A stretch of 35,844 nt of DNA. Source: JACPIN01 sp964367085 (lineage in GTDB: Archaea; Nanobdellota; Nanobdellia; SCGC-AAA011-G17; ARS1403). The notes under the pieces are model-generated. The model was not told the DNA's origin. It saw only the letters and a program-made list of their open reading frames with translations, and ran no database searches. The stretch spans positions 1 to 35,844 of the forward strand of contig CAYIWL010000004.1 of assembly GCA_964367085.1 (NCBI GenBank), in the 5' to 3' direction. Positions within the stretch are counted from its first letter, which is position 1. Every line of letters begins with the position of its first letter. The position numbers and the translations under genes are program-made. Shown here in pieces: positions 24,272 to 32,161 of the stretch.

Positions 24272-24523
24272 TTATACTTCAAAATCATTTTTCTTTTTAA
24301 TTCGATTCAAAACATTTTTAATATCATTTCTATCCAGTGTTTTCTTCCCGTTGACAATCAATTCTTCATTTAAAGCTTTGAAAATCCCTCTCAATTCATA
24401 TAAAACATATTTTTCTAAGAAAATAATTGAACCAATATTTATTCTTTTTATTCCGGTTTTTTTTATTTCTTCTATCAGCTTACACTTAACTAATATATTA
24501 TCTTTTTTATAGATTTTTGCCAT
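24272..24523 (-). CDS. small histone-fold protein
   Basis: An 83-residue basic protein. The arrangement K-K-T-G-I-K-R-I-N-I-G, a long central helix (SIIFLEKYVLYELRGIFKAL), then N-G-K-K-T-L-D-R-N-D-I-K-N-V-L follows a histone fold, with the G-K/R-K-T-x-x-x-x-D-I motif that ends archaeal histones and DUF1931 proteins. It is more diverged than a standard archaeal histone. It converges with the pilin gene. DNA binding is inferred; it could instead be a DUF1931-like non-chromatin protein. Confidence 0.55.
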   Translation of the reverse strand: MAKIYKKDNILVKCKLIEEIKKTGIKRINIGSIIFLEKYVLYELRGIFKALNEELIVNGKKTLDRNDIKNVLNRIKKKNDFEV

Positions 24524-24713
24524 TTTTAATTAATGCATTAATGTATAATACTTCTTGAATTTTACCTCAAAGTTCAAAAAAAATCTTTCAAAAATATAGT
24601 CTTTTGCTACCGGAACAAAGAATACTTGGTTTGCCAAGACAGCATGAGATTTAAAATTGCTAGAAAAGTTTATATAATTGGACAATTTAAAAATGAACAA
24701 AGAGGTGTAAATA

Positions 24714-26087
24714 TTGGATAAAAAAGTATTTTTTTTGCTAGTTTCTGTAATTTTAATTTTGCCGATAGTTTTTAGCCAGAAAGCTGACATTGAAGTAAGT
24801 TATTCTATTGGAAAAGGAAACATTCAAATTTCTGTAAAAGGAGAAAATAGCGGGAGTGCTGAGTTTTACGAGGGAAATTATACTGCCGGAGATGCAAACT
24901 ATGTTGATCCTATTGAAAGATCTAAAGGAAATGCCTTATTGACTTGTAGCAAAAATGGAGTTTGCAATTCTATTCCTTTTGATAGCGTCGATATTTATAA
25001 ACCTGGAGATTATTATTTTGCTGTTCGTGACAAAAACCAAATTGCTGAGAGAAGAAACTTTTATGTCAGACTTGAAGATTTATTGGGTTGTGAACTTAAT
25101 GGAATGATAATCAGAAATAATCAATGTGCTAGCAAGTTTACTAACAATGTCAATGATAAACCTTTATTTTGCAGCAACCAAGAAATTGTTTCCAGATGTG
25201 CTGGTCCTGGATTTTGTGGATGCCCAAGCAGTGAGCAGATATGCTGTACTAATGAAAACTCAGATGAATGCAGAGGAAGATTAGGAGAATGTGTTTTGCC
25301 TGGAAGCGGAAGAGTTTTGGAAAAAGAAATTAAAGAAAAGGAAGTTGTTGTCGGTCAAGAAATCGTTGGCGGTTGCTTAGTTAATAATGTTAAAGTTCCT
25401 CAAGGCATTTGTCTGAATAATGTTCTTGATTTAAACTTATCTTCTTCTGATAATTTATTTGCTCAGCAATGCAGCTGCGTTGATAGGAGTGCTGAAGCTG
25501 ATTTAGATAAAGATGGATTTGATAGTGTTGATTTTACCGGAGGAAGAGATTGCAATGATGCTAATCCCAATATTCATCCATTAATTGCTGAAAGCTGCTC
25601 TGCTGATACTGGTTTTGATAATGTAGATAATAATTGTGATGGTACGGTTGATTTAGATTGTAATAGCTTTTGTGATAAAGACGGAGATGGATATACTTCG
25701 AATTTTTTATGCTTAGTGATTGGCAAGAATAGTGGAGAGTGTGATGATTCAAGAGCAGATAGATATCCCAATTTTCCTGGAGTTGAAATATGCGGTGATT
25801 TGATTGATAATAATTGCGATTCTATAGTTGATAATGAAGATGTTTGCGTTTGTAATGTTGGCGATACTAGACCTGCTGGGGGCATAAGGAGAGATGGTGT
25901 CGAGGAATGCACGGATGGAAAAAGTTGGGATGTTGTGAAACCTGCGGATGAAAATCCTTTGATTTTTGTTAAAACTGCAAGAGGCACTGTTGAAAACGGG
26001 AACGTTGATATTGGTGCTGGAGAGCAATTTGAAATTGAAGTGAAATTTTTATGTCCTGAAGGAGGATGCGATGTTGAAATCAGGTAA
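24714..26087 (+). CDS. secreted protein with MopE-like metal-binding repeats
   Basis: A 457-residue protein: signal peptide (1-21), an early beta-rich domain (~22-120), a cysteine-rich segment (C-A-G-P-G-F-C-G-C and I-C-C-T), then two MopE-type repeats: D-L-D-K-D-G-F ... G-R-D-C-N-D-A-N-P-N-I-H-P and D-N-V-D-N-N-C-D-G, and again C-D-K-D-G-D-G-Y ... C-D-D-S-R and D-N-N-C-D-S. These Asp-rich loops bind Ca2+. TTG 24714 is chosen because gaggtg lies 7-12 nt upstream. It overlaps the next gene by 17 nt. Confidence 0.75.
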   Translation: MDKKVFFLLVSVILILPIVFSQKADIEVSYSIGKGNIQISVKGENSGSAEFYEGNYTAGDANYVDPIERSKGNALLTCSKNGVCNSIPFDSVDIYKPGDYYFAVRDKNQIAERRNFYVRLEDLLGCELNGMIIRNNQCASKFTNNVNDKPLFCSNQEIVSRCAGPGFCGCPSSEQICCTNENSDECRGRLGECVLPGSGRVLEKEIKEKEVVVGQEIVGGCLVNNVKVPQGICLNNVLDLNLSSSDNLFAQQCSCVDRSAEADLDKDGFDSVDFTGGRDCNDANPNIHPLIAESCSADTGFDNVDNNCDGTVDLDCNSFCDKDGDGYTSNFLCLVIGKNSGECDDSRADRYPNFPGVEICGDLIDNNCDSIVDNEDVCVCNVGDTRPAGGIRRDGVEECTDGKSWDVVKPADENPLIFVKTARGTVENGNVDIGAGEQFEIEVKFLCPEGGCDVEIR

Positions 26088-28260
26088 ATCACTTTTATTT
26101 TTATTTGTGATTGCTATTTTTGCTATTGGAGTTGATGCTGCCTATCGAATTCCTGCTAGTGGTATTTGCGAAAGTGATCATCGCTTGGAATCGTGTGGAG
26201 GCACTCAATGGTGTTTGTTGAATATTGGTGGAAGTGATGTTGAATGTTGCATTGATAATAATCTTGTTTATGGAAGTAGATGTGGGGGGAAACAAGCAGT
26301 GCAACAGCCTCAAGGAACTGGATGTACTCCTAGCGAAAGCTGCAGCTGGTCTAGTAGTGATTATCGAGGTGAATGTGGCGATTTAAATTGCAATGATGGA
26401 TGTGGGAGAACTTGGGTTAAGGAGAGAAGAGACTGCTTACATCTTGCTTCTCCGTTTGTTTTTATTCCTGTTGGAAGCGTAGGCAATAATGTTTGTAGGA
26501 ATTCTGGATATGAAAGATGTTTAAAATTGCAATCCAAAAATAATAATCCTGACAGAGTTTATATTGACGATTTTAATTTTAATTGTGCTAATAAGATAAC
26601 TGTAAGTGGTTATGCGGCTATTTGCGAGGGACAGGCTACTACATCTCAAATAGGTTTAACACAACCAGGGACAAGTGGACTTGTTACCACCGAGGAAAAA
26701 GCTGGCGGTACTGCTGAGAAAAGTGGGGGAGTTGCTTTGCCTATGAATCCGCCTACGATTGCATGTGAAAATAGATGCTCGAATATAGGAAAAAACAAAG
26801 GTGGATGCTCTGATGTGAGTGTTTTACCTGCGGGGATTTTTGAGAGAGTGCATAACTTCTTTTTTGGCAATCTTAACTGTCCGAGTAATCAAGGATGCTA
26901 TTGTTGGAATCAGGAAGATGAAATTAGTATTCCTGTAAAAATTGTTAATCCTGCTGATTTAGGAACATTAAACATCGATCAGACTTGTTCTCAAGATCCT
27001 GAATGTCTCTCTGGATATTGCGGCGGTAATGGTTGCTACGATAGATGCTCTAACCTACCTTTGCAACATTGTATCTTAGATGATAGATGCCTGGTGTATC
27101 CTTTTTGCGAAGGAGCTTCTTGCGGTGGAGTTGAGAGAGGTTGTATAAATAGAGGAGCATATGAATTTTTAACTTTAAAAATGGTGCAGATTTTATCTCC
27201 TGGCTCAGATAAGGCAACCATAAAGAGGGAGATGCTAGGTGTTTTGAATGATTATGAGTTGAATGTTGCTCGCTTGGAAGGGGATTTTAGAAGAGCTTTG
27301 TCCAGAGTAACTGGAAATGCTGTAAAAATAAATACTAAAGAAACAGGATGCCCTGATTTCAATGCCGATACTAATGTTAATTTTGATGACTTCTTTTTAT
27401 TCGCAGATAATTTTGGATTTGTTGCCAATGTTGGAAATAAAAAATTTGACTTAGGGAATAATAATGTAATTGACTTTGATGACTTCTTTTTGTTTGCTGA
27501 TAATTTTGGACAAAATGTACAGTGTTTTACCCCAACATGCAACGATAATGAAGTTAATGTTCCTGGAGAAATAAGAGTCGGGGATTATTCTTGCGGTGGA
27601 GAATGTGGGCCTTGCGAATTTTCTGAATTGAGAAGTAGAGGAGTTGATCCTTTGGATGTTATTGAAAAAACTGGCGATTGTAAAGACGGGATTTGTACTT
27701 TTAAGATAAAAGCTGTTGGAAGATATCCTGGAAGAGGAGAGTTGAATGTTAATTTAATTGGAGCAGATGAAAGCAGGAATTTCGGAATTAGGATTACTGG
27801 AGGCGTGATTAAGAAATTTGCTTCTCTTTTGACTGGAACAACGGTTTTAGACATTACTAATTTTGCAGTTAATGATAACGTTGTTTATCAAGATGTTAAT
27901 AACCCTTCAGGGAGTAAAAGCAGATTTGCATGCGGGCTGCAATTGAATCCTGGATTTTGCTGCCCTGCTGGCTATCAAACTAGCAGTGATGGAAGCAGAT
28001 GTGTTTTAGTTGAGACTGAAACTAGGTATTGTGCTGATTTCAATAATGATAATGCAGTGAACTACGTTGATTTCTTCATGTTAGCTGATGTGTTTGGACA
28101 AGAGGTTAATGAAGCTCTAAATGACCCTGCTAATATTGACTTGTCTGGAAGTGGGAAGATTGACTTTGACGATTTCTTCTTATTTGCTGATGAGTTTGGG
28201 AGAGAGCCTAGCTGTGGAAGTGCTGGTATACCTTCTAATACTACAAACTTTACATCTTAA
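26071..28260 (+). CDS. secreted cysteine-rich protein with two dockerin-like modules
   Basis: A 729-residue protein. Signal peptide at ~1-23. Many cysteines in the first 370 residues (C-C-I-D, C-S-W-S, C-Y-C-W, P-E-C-L-S-G-Y-C-G-G-N-G-C). Four EF-hand-like dockerin motifs in two pairs: around 27350-27520 (DFNADTNVNFDDFFLFADNF and DLGNNNVIDFDDFFLFADNF) and around 28030-28200 (DFNNDNAVNYVDFFMLADVF and DLSGSGKIDFDDFFLFADEF). Dockerins bind Ca2+ and dock on cohesins. Start ATG 26071 has ggagga upstream. It follows the MopE-like gene with overlap, so both are probably assembled together at the cell surface. Confidence 0.75.
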   Translation: MLKSGKSLLFLFVIAIFAIGVDAAYRIPASGICESDHRLESCGGTQWCLLNIGGSDVECCIDNNLVYGSRCGGKQAVQQPQGTGCTPSESCSWSSSDYRGECGDLNCNDGCGRTWVKERRDCLHLASPFVFIPVGSVGNNVCRNSGYERCLKLQSKNNNPDRVYIDDFNFNCANKITVSGYAAICEGQATTSQIGLTQPGTSGLVTTEEKAGGTAEKSGGVALPMNPPTIACENRCSNIGKNKGGCSDVSVLPAGIFERVHNFFFGNLNCPSNQGCYCWNQEDEISIPVKIVNPADLGTLNIDQTCSQDPECLSGYCGGNGCYDRCSNLPLQHCILDDRCLVYPFCEGASCGGVERGCINRGAYEFLTLKMVQILSPGSDKATIKREMLGVLNDYELNVARLEGDFRRALSRVTGNAVKINTKETGCPDFNADTNVNFDDFFLFADNFGFVANVGNKKFDLGNNNVIDFDDFFLFADNFGQNVQCFTPTCNDNEVNVPGEIRVGDYSCGGECGPCEFSELRSRGVDPLDVIEKTGDCKDGICTFKIKAVGRYPGRGELNVNLIGADESRNFGIRITGGVIKKFASLLTGTTVLDITNFAVNDNVVYQDVNNPSGSKSRFACGLQLNPGFCCPAGYQTSSDGSRCVLVETETRYCADFNNDNAVNYVDFFMLADVFGQEVNEALNDPANIDLSGSGKIDFDDFFLFADEFGREPSCGSAGIPSNTTNFTS

Positions 28261-28323
28261 ATCAGGACTTAAGTGTGGTCGAGTTAGTTGAAAATTTTTT
28301 CTTTCTTGAAATTTAAATAATTC

Positions 28324-28581
28324 TTACGGCATAACCTTCAAAGCTTTACCCTCTATTTTTACTCTAACTTCATTTCCAAATCCAAAGGTTTTCGTCGATT
28401 AAAAGAGCATCACAGTTAACACTGTATTTTGTATTCTTTGCGCCTTTTCGGGGTTATAGTAGGCTTCTCCGTATTTTTTGCATTCTCAGCCATCTATAGT
28501 ATAGTCGTTGAATCTCAAATGTTCTTTGTACTCAGCAACAGCTCCGCATATACATTTCAGTCGTCCTTTTGAGTTATTCAT
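28324..28581 (-). pseudogene. dead zinc-finger/AbrB-type antitoxin, two in-frame stops
   Basis: A single 86-codon frame with two internal stops (codon 32 TGA, codon 61 TAA). It reads MNNSKGRLKCICGAVAEYKE, later Y-T-I-D-G-stop-E-C-K-K-Y-G-E-A-Y-Y-N-P-E-K-A-Q, and ends F-G-F-G-N-E-V-R-V-K-I-E-G-K-A-L-K-V-M-P. The first part is a YgiT-type zinc finger (C-x-C ... C-x-x-[C/Y]-G) and the end is an AbrB/MazE swapped-hairpin. The region between codons ~52 and ~66 does not look coding and probably lost sequence. It starts 2 nt after the TumA stop, so it was once the third gene of that operon. This fills most of the 28261-28582 gap. Confidence 0.7.
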
Positions 28582-28582
28582 T

Positions 28583-28957
28583 TTAAATCCTAACACCAAT
28601 TTCAATCTCTTCAAACCTAACTTCTGGTCTCATCATAGTTCTTTCTTTGGTTTCCTTTTTAAGATTAATGAAGCCAAGTTCTTTAAGTATATTAATATCA
28701 TTAGTCACTGACTTTCTTTCTCTGTGTAAAATCTTTGATAATTCATAAATCGATCTAGGCTTTTTATTTTTAACAACACTCAATAATTGTATTCTTCTTG
28801 GAGTCAATGTTTTTCTTAATAGTTCTAAATTCTCAAAGGAAACAGTTTTTTTGTACGGCTTATACTTTTTTTTATTAAAATCCTTTAGTACATTTCCAAC
28901 ATGGTCAAACCATTTATCCATGTCCATTATCCTAATCTGTATCTTTTTTACTTTCAT
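28583..28957 (-). CDS. TumA-type HTH antitoxin
   Basis: A 124-residue protein with a C-terminal winged helix (LTPRRIQLLSVVKNKKPRSI, then Y-E-L-S-K-I-L-H-R-E-R-K-S-V-T-N-D-I-N-I-L-K-E-L-G-F) as in HVO_A0114-type regulators that accompany TumE toxins. ATG 28957 is chosen because ggagg lies 5-6 nt upstream; longer starts are possible. Overlaps the toxin gene by 26 nt. It probably binds the toxin and its promoter. Confidence 0.8.
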   Translation of the reverse strand: MKVKKIQIRIMDMDKWFDHVGNVLKDFNKKKYKPYKKTVSFENLELLRKTLTPRRIQLLSVVKNKKPRSIYELSKILHRERKSVTNDINILKELGFINLKKETKERTMMRPEVRFEEIEIGVRI

Positions 28958-29270
28958 TTTTTCCTCCATAAATTTCATCTTTTAGCTTGTAAACTTCACT
29001 TTTAAACTTCTCAAATAATGACAGCATGTCTTTAAATTCAATTTTTATCTGCATTTCCTTTCCTGTCTGCAAATCTACTATATGCTTATGGTGTCCCTTC
29101 GCCTTCTCATTGTCATATCCAAGTATTCTTTTCCCTTTGTGGATATATGCAAAAGCATACTTAATACCTTCTGGAAAATCTTTATCATCTGGAATTTTCC
29201 ATGCAATTGCTTTCAATAAGTCCCTATCAGGAAGTTGCTCTACAATATCAAGTATTTTGATTGGCCTCAC
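28932..29270 (-). CDS. TumE-type (DUF6516) toxin
   Basis: A 112-residue protein: I-A-W-K-I-P-D-D then I-K-Y-A-F-A-Y-I-H-K-G-K-R-I-L-G-Y-D-N, H-H-K-H-I-V-D-L, and an I-K-I-E-F-K-D end, the core pattern of DUF6516/TumE proteins, with conserved Tyr/Asp and a H-H-x-H motif. A TATA box (gtttatatat on the minus strand, about 29291-29301) lies about 26 nt before GTG 29270, so I place the start there; a GTG at 29291 would sit on top of TATA. First gene of the TumE-TumA operon. Confidence 0.8.
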   Translation of the reverse strand: MRPIKILDIVEQLPDRDLLKAIAWKIPDDKDFPEGIKYAFAYIHKGKRILGYDNEKAKGHHKHIVDLQTGKEMQIKIEFKDMLSLFEKFKSEVYKLKDEIYGGKNESKKDTD

Positions 29271-29319
29271 ATATGGGGTATAATATGACACATATATAAA
29301 CTTTTCTCTACAACCTTCT

Positions 29320-29358
29320 TTAGGATAGGATTATTTTAGGATAGGATTATAATAGGAC
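29320..29358. repeat. tandem 16-bp repeat upstream of TumE-TumA
   Basis: ttaggataggattat occurs at 29320-29334 and 29336-29350 (period 16 bp), followed by a partial third unit aataggac. It lies 20-60 bp upstream of the TumE TATA box and between it and the AbiEi stop; a plausible TumA operator or a promoter element. Confidence 0.6.
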
Positions 29359-29378
29359 TCATGATAAAATCTAAGTTT

Positions 29379-29963
29379 TCACTCTACCTGTTTCAGAACT
29401 CTTTTCTTCATTTTTTCAGGATATTTTTCCAGATAATTTTTTAGCTTTTTTTTATTTATCCTCTTCTTAAAATTTTTTAGCACTTCTTTGTCGATTTTCT
29501 GGTTGAAATAGATCATGTCGATGAATGTTTTTTCTACATTAGAAAATGGCAAATAAAAATCTCCGTCTTTCATATATTCAAACCCGAAGAAGTATTTTGG
29601 AGATATCCTTCTTATTTGCACATTAAACCCCAGTATTTTCCTTATCCCTTGCCGAGCTTTTTTAGGCGTTACTATTATCGGAATTGTCTCTTGTTCCCAT
29701 ATTTCATGATGAGACAAAGCATTTTGAAGTCCCAAGTAGCCATCAAAGCACAAGACAGCTAATGAAGGATCATCAAAAGAGGTATAATATCCCTTGACAA
29801 TAGGCTTCATTTTATCTTGTTTAACTAAATTTCTTATTAATTGTTTTGTGTATCCTTTAACATTTTTTTTGCTCTTTACAATCCTGTCAATAGAAGAAAA
29901 ATTTACTACTGGGCTTTTCTTTAAGAATTCTTCAACATCTTTCTTATACTTTGTTTTTCCCAT
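29379..29963 (-). CDS. AbiEi-type antitoxin
   Basis: A 194-residue protein. N-terminal wHTH (~1-65; F-S-S-I-D-R-I-V-K ... L-I-R-N-L-V-K-Q-D-K-M-K-P-I-V-K-G-Y-Y). Then the AbiEi core: C-F-D-G-Y-L-G-L-Q-N-A-L-S-H-H-E-I-W, I-P-I-I-V-T-P-K-K-A-R, and F-S-N-V-E-K-T-F-I-D-M-I-Y. It lies 2 nt downstream of the AbiEii gene. In most AbiE systems the antitoxin gene comes first; here the toxin gene does. Expected to repress the operon and oppose AbiEii. Confidence 0.82.
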   Translation of the reverse strand: MGKTKYKKDVEEFLKKSPVVNFSSIDRIVKSKKNVKGYTKQLIRNLVKQDKMKPIVKGYYTSFDDPSLAVLCFDGYLGLQNALSHHEIWEQETIPIIVTPKKARQGIRKILGFNVQIRRISPKYFFGFEYMKDGDFYLPFSNVEKTFIDMIYFNQKIDKEVLKNFKKRINKKKLKNYLEKYPEKMKKRVLKQVE

Positions 29964-29965
29964 TT

Positions 29966-30607
29966 TTAGATCTCCCTTTTTATATAATCTAACATTTTTT
30001 GTGCACTAGGAGCAATGCCTTCTATAATCAGAATTTTCAGATTTTGCTCATCAATAGGGCTTTCAAAATTATCTACGAATTTTTTTAACTCATCCGTAAT
30101 CTGTTTTTTATCTTTTATGTATCTTAATAGAAAGAAAATATCATATAAATCACGGATTTTTTTCCTTTCTGTATAGGCGTTTATCTTTTCAATTATTAGC
30201 TTCTCTGGAATCAATGTATTAACAGTTATTAGATTTCCATCAGCTTTAATATATTCCTTTAGATCTCCTTTAATGTTTTTAAATACTGCTTCAAATCTTG
30301 CCAAAATTCTATTATATCTCAGATTTGAGTAAAGTGTGTTCTGTGTTATTCTTTTTTTCTCTATTTTAAATCCTCTAGATTCCAGATTATTAAATATCAA
30401 ATCAAGTTTTTCTTTTTTTGGGATGTAGAAATCAACGTCTTCCGAAAATCTATTTCCATTATAGCATCGCCATATTGCGGTTCCGCCATGCAAGACTGCT
30501 TTATCAATTACCTTAAGTACTTCCTCTACAATTATATCTTGAGCTCTAGCTAATTCTTTGTACGACTGCTTCTTTAACTTCATTATTATTGGTATTTCCG
30601 ATGGCAT
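29966..30607 (-). CDS. AbiEii-type nucleotidyltransferase toxin
   Basis: A 213-residue nucleotidyltransferase: A-V-L-H-G-G-T-A-I-W-R-C-Y (GG at 41-42), N-R-F-S-E-D57-V-D59-F-Y-I, and downstream E-K-L-I-I-E-K-I-N-A-Y plus R-D-L-Y-D-I-F-F-L, all AbiEii/MenT family motifs. These enzymes modify tRNA 3' ends and stop growth. TATA (ttatatatatta, about 30631-30642 on the minus strand) is 26-30 nt before the ATG, so it is probably leaderless. An inverted repeat brackets the TATA box. Confidence 0.88.
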   Translation of the reverse strand: MPSEIPIIMKLKKQSYKELARAQDIIVEEVLKVIDKAVLHGGTAIWRCYNGNRFSEDVDFYIPKKEKLDLIFNNLESRGFKIEKKRITQNTLYSNLRYNRILARFEAVFKNIKGDLKEYIKADGNLITVNTLIPEKLIIEKINAYTERKKIRDLYDIFFLLRYIKDKKQITDELKKFVDNFESPIDEQNLKILIIEGIAPSAQKMLDYIKREI

Positions 30608-30617
30608 TTTTAACGAT

Positions 30618-30651
30618 AAACTAAGGTTACTAATATATATAACTTTGGTTT
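30618..30651. promoter_or_regulatory. inverted-repeat operator around the AbiE promoter TATA box
   Basis: aaactaaggtta (30618-30629) and taactttggttt (30640-30651) form an imperfect inverted repeat (10 of 12) with the TATA box in the spacer. AbiEi proteins are known to bind inverted repeats in their own promoter, so this is a good autorepression site. Confidence 0.6.
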
Positions 30652-30752
30652 ATTTATAAATTTATTGGTTTTTCAGAGTCATAAATTTAAACTAAATGGA
30701 GATAGCAAGTTTTATATATAATCTATTATATATCAACTATAGTGAATATATA

Positions 30753-30974
30753 ATGGCTACAACAATACAGATTGATGAATCTTTGGTTGAATCTTTGAAA
30801 TCTATAAAAGAGCATCCTAGGCAGACCTATAATGAGTTGATAAAGAAAATGATTTACATATTTAAGAACGTAAAAAAGAACAATCAATATGATGAATTCT
30901 TGCATAAGATTCAGCAGCAGAAGATGAGAGAGCTTTGGGATAATAAAGAGGATGAGGCTTGGAAGAATGCTTAA
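30753..30974 (+). CDS. small antitoxin of a MazEF-like pair
   Basis: A 73-residue protein: MATTIQIDESLVESLKSIKE then H-P-R-Q-T-Y-N-E-L-I-K-K-M, the RHH-like antitoxin N-terminus common in archaeal VapB/MazE-type proteins, with a charged tail that would bind the toxin. ATG 30753 has an attatatatc TATA element about 24-27 nt upstream and no ribosome binding site. Overlaps the toxin gene by 8 nt. Confidence 0.8.
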   Translation: MATTIQIDESLVESLKSIKEHPRQTYNELIKKMIYIFKNVKKNNQYDEFLHKIQQQKMRELWDNKEDEAWKNA

Positions 30975-31272
30975 ATTCGGCGAGATTATCCTTGCAGAGG
31001 TACAGTTTACAGATACTTTTGAAACTAAACAAAGGCCCGCGCTAGTTCTTTTTGAGGAATATGGCAACGTTGTTGTTGCTGGAATTACAAGTAACTTGGA
31101 AATGGGGGGAATTGCACTATCAAGAAAAGAAGGAGCTGTAAAGGATAGTGTGATAAAGTTGAACTACATTTTTACGATATCTGAAAAAATGGTTAAAAAA
31201 AGATTATTCTCTTTAACATCAGAAAAGAAAAAAATGATATCTTCTGAGATTATGAAAAGATTGAATTATTAA
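30967..31272 (+). CDS. MazF/PemK-type toxin
   Basis: A 101-residue protein: F-G-E-I-I-L-A-E-V-Q-F-T-D, K-Q-R-P-A-L-V-L-F, V-V-V-A-G-I-T-S, and V-I-K-L-N-Y-I-F-T-I. These are the strands of the MazF/PemK beta-barrel with R-P-A-L and I-T-S motifs. Start at ATG 30967 is preferred over 30952 because the fold begins with M-L-K-F-G-E-I. An mRNA-cleaving toxin is expected. After it, 31273-31441 holds a 15-codon frame (31283) and the next promoter, no further gene. Confidence 0.85.
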   Translation: MLKFGEIILAEVQFTDTFETKQRPALVLFEEYGNVVVAGITSNLEMGGIALSRKEGAVKDSVIKLNYIFTISEKMVKKRLFSLTSEKKKMISSEIMKRLNY

Positions 31273-31441
31273 TGATTATAATATGACAACGTTAAAAATT
31301 AGAAATAAATTCGTTATAGAACCACAATAAAAAATAAAAATCTTGGATTTTGTTGGTTTTGTTTTTACATTTCCTCTTTTAAGTTATATTGTCTAGAATA
31401 AAAATGTAAGATTAATATACTTGGATATTTCTGTTTTTTAT

Positions 31442-32131
31442 ATGAATTGGAAGGATCCACCTAACTGGGCTAAGGGATTAGTTGTAGGACTTTGCATTTG
31501 TGGTGTCGGTTATTTTTTATTTCCTATCTTGTTCTTTTTAGGTTTTTTTGGATCATGGTTAAATTTTGAGCAATATTCTCTTACTGGGTTTGCGGCGAAT
31601 GTTTTGGAGAATTATTTCCTTAGTTCAATAATTATTCTCACTATTTCCGTTTTAGTTGGTTTGCTTTTTGATTTAAAGCAGAAGAAGAGAAAGAAAGGTA
31701 AAGTATTTGTTAATCTTATGATGATTGTTGTGATTATTTTTATTGCTGAGCTTTTTGCTTTCGGATACTCTTGGAAAAATTCTGGATTCTACCAAACTTG
31801 GGATACTCTTGATGATTGTGCTGGGTTAAAAATGGCTGAAAAAATGGATAGTTGTTATTTCAATTTTGCTGTTGAAAATAATGATCCTTCATTGTGTTAT
31901 AAAACAGGCAAGAATCATGTTCGTGTCAATGAGTGCTTAGCGAGAGTGAATAAAGATGCTAGTTATTGCGAGGATTATCTGGATGAAGGCGATAGAGATT
32001 ATTGTTTTGAAATAATTTCAGTAGATTTGCTTGATCGCTCGTTATGTAGTCGTGTCTCTAATCCAGAAAGGAGAATTTATTGCTTACAGGCATTTGACCA
32101 ATATATAAGTGTGAATAATATTGAAATATAA
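31442..32131 (+). CDS. membrane protein with cysteine-rich tail
   Basis: A 229-residue protein: three membrane segments (about residues 12-35, 55-75, 92-112) and then ~115 residues outside the membrane with regularly spaced cysteines (D-S-C-Y-F-N-F-A, P-S-L-C-Y-K, N-E-C-L-A, S-Y-C-E-D, D-Y-C-F-E, S-L-C-S-R, I-Y-C-L-Q). The helix-pair repeat with D-x-S-x-C and D-x-C is frequent in DPANN proteins. ATG 31442 is preferred to the TTG at 31421; taatata at about 31412-31418 lies ~27 nt upstream. It converges with the next gene. Function unknown. Confidence 0.6.
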   Translation: MNWKDPPNWAKGLVVGLCICGVGYFLFPILFFLGFFGSWLNFEQYSLTGFAANVLENYFLSSIIILTISVLVGLLFDLKQKKRKKGKVFVNLMMIVVIIFIAELFAFGYSWKNSGFYQTWDTLDDCAGLKMAEKMDSCYFNFAVENNDPSLCYKTGKNHVRVNECLARVNKDASYCEDYLDEGDRDYCFEIISVDLLDRSLCSRVSNPERRIYCLQAFDQYISVNNIEI

Positions 32132-32161
32132 AAAAATAAAAAGAAATTTATAAAATAAGCC

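Noticed and set aside
24530..24790. 86-codon minus-strand frame across the promoter of the MopE-like gene
   Set aside because: Half is antisense of the signal-peptide region. The other part (V-L-A-N-Q-V-F-F-V-P-V-A-K-D-Y) looks protein-like and may be a gene scrap, but there is no start signal or family match.
27350..28210. Repeated ~39-bp units that might suggest a CRISPR-like or tandem repeat array
   Set aside because: They are coding dockerin motifs with codon-level variation, not identical repeats with spacers. No CRISPR array or cas gene was seen in the window.
28324..28581. TGA read as Trp (recoding) in the zinc-finger antitoxin relic
   Set aside because: A second stop (TAA) occurs in the same frame, and other genes end in TGA, so ordinary decay is simpler.
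31283..31330. 15-codon frame MTTLKIRNKFVIEPQ after the MazF-like gene
   Set aside because: It looks like the beginning of an antitoxin, but it is too short and has no clear partner; could be a stub.
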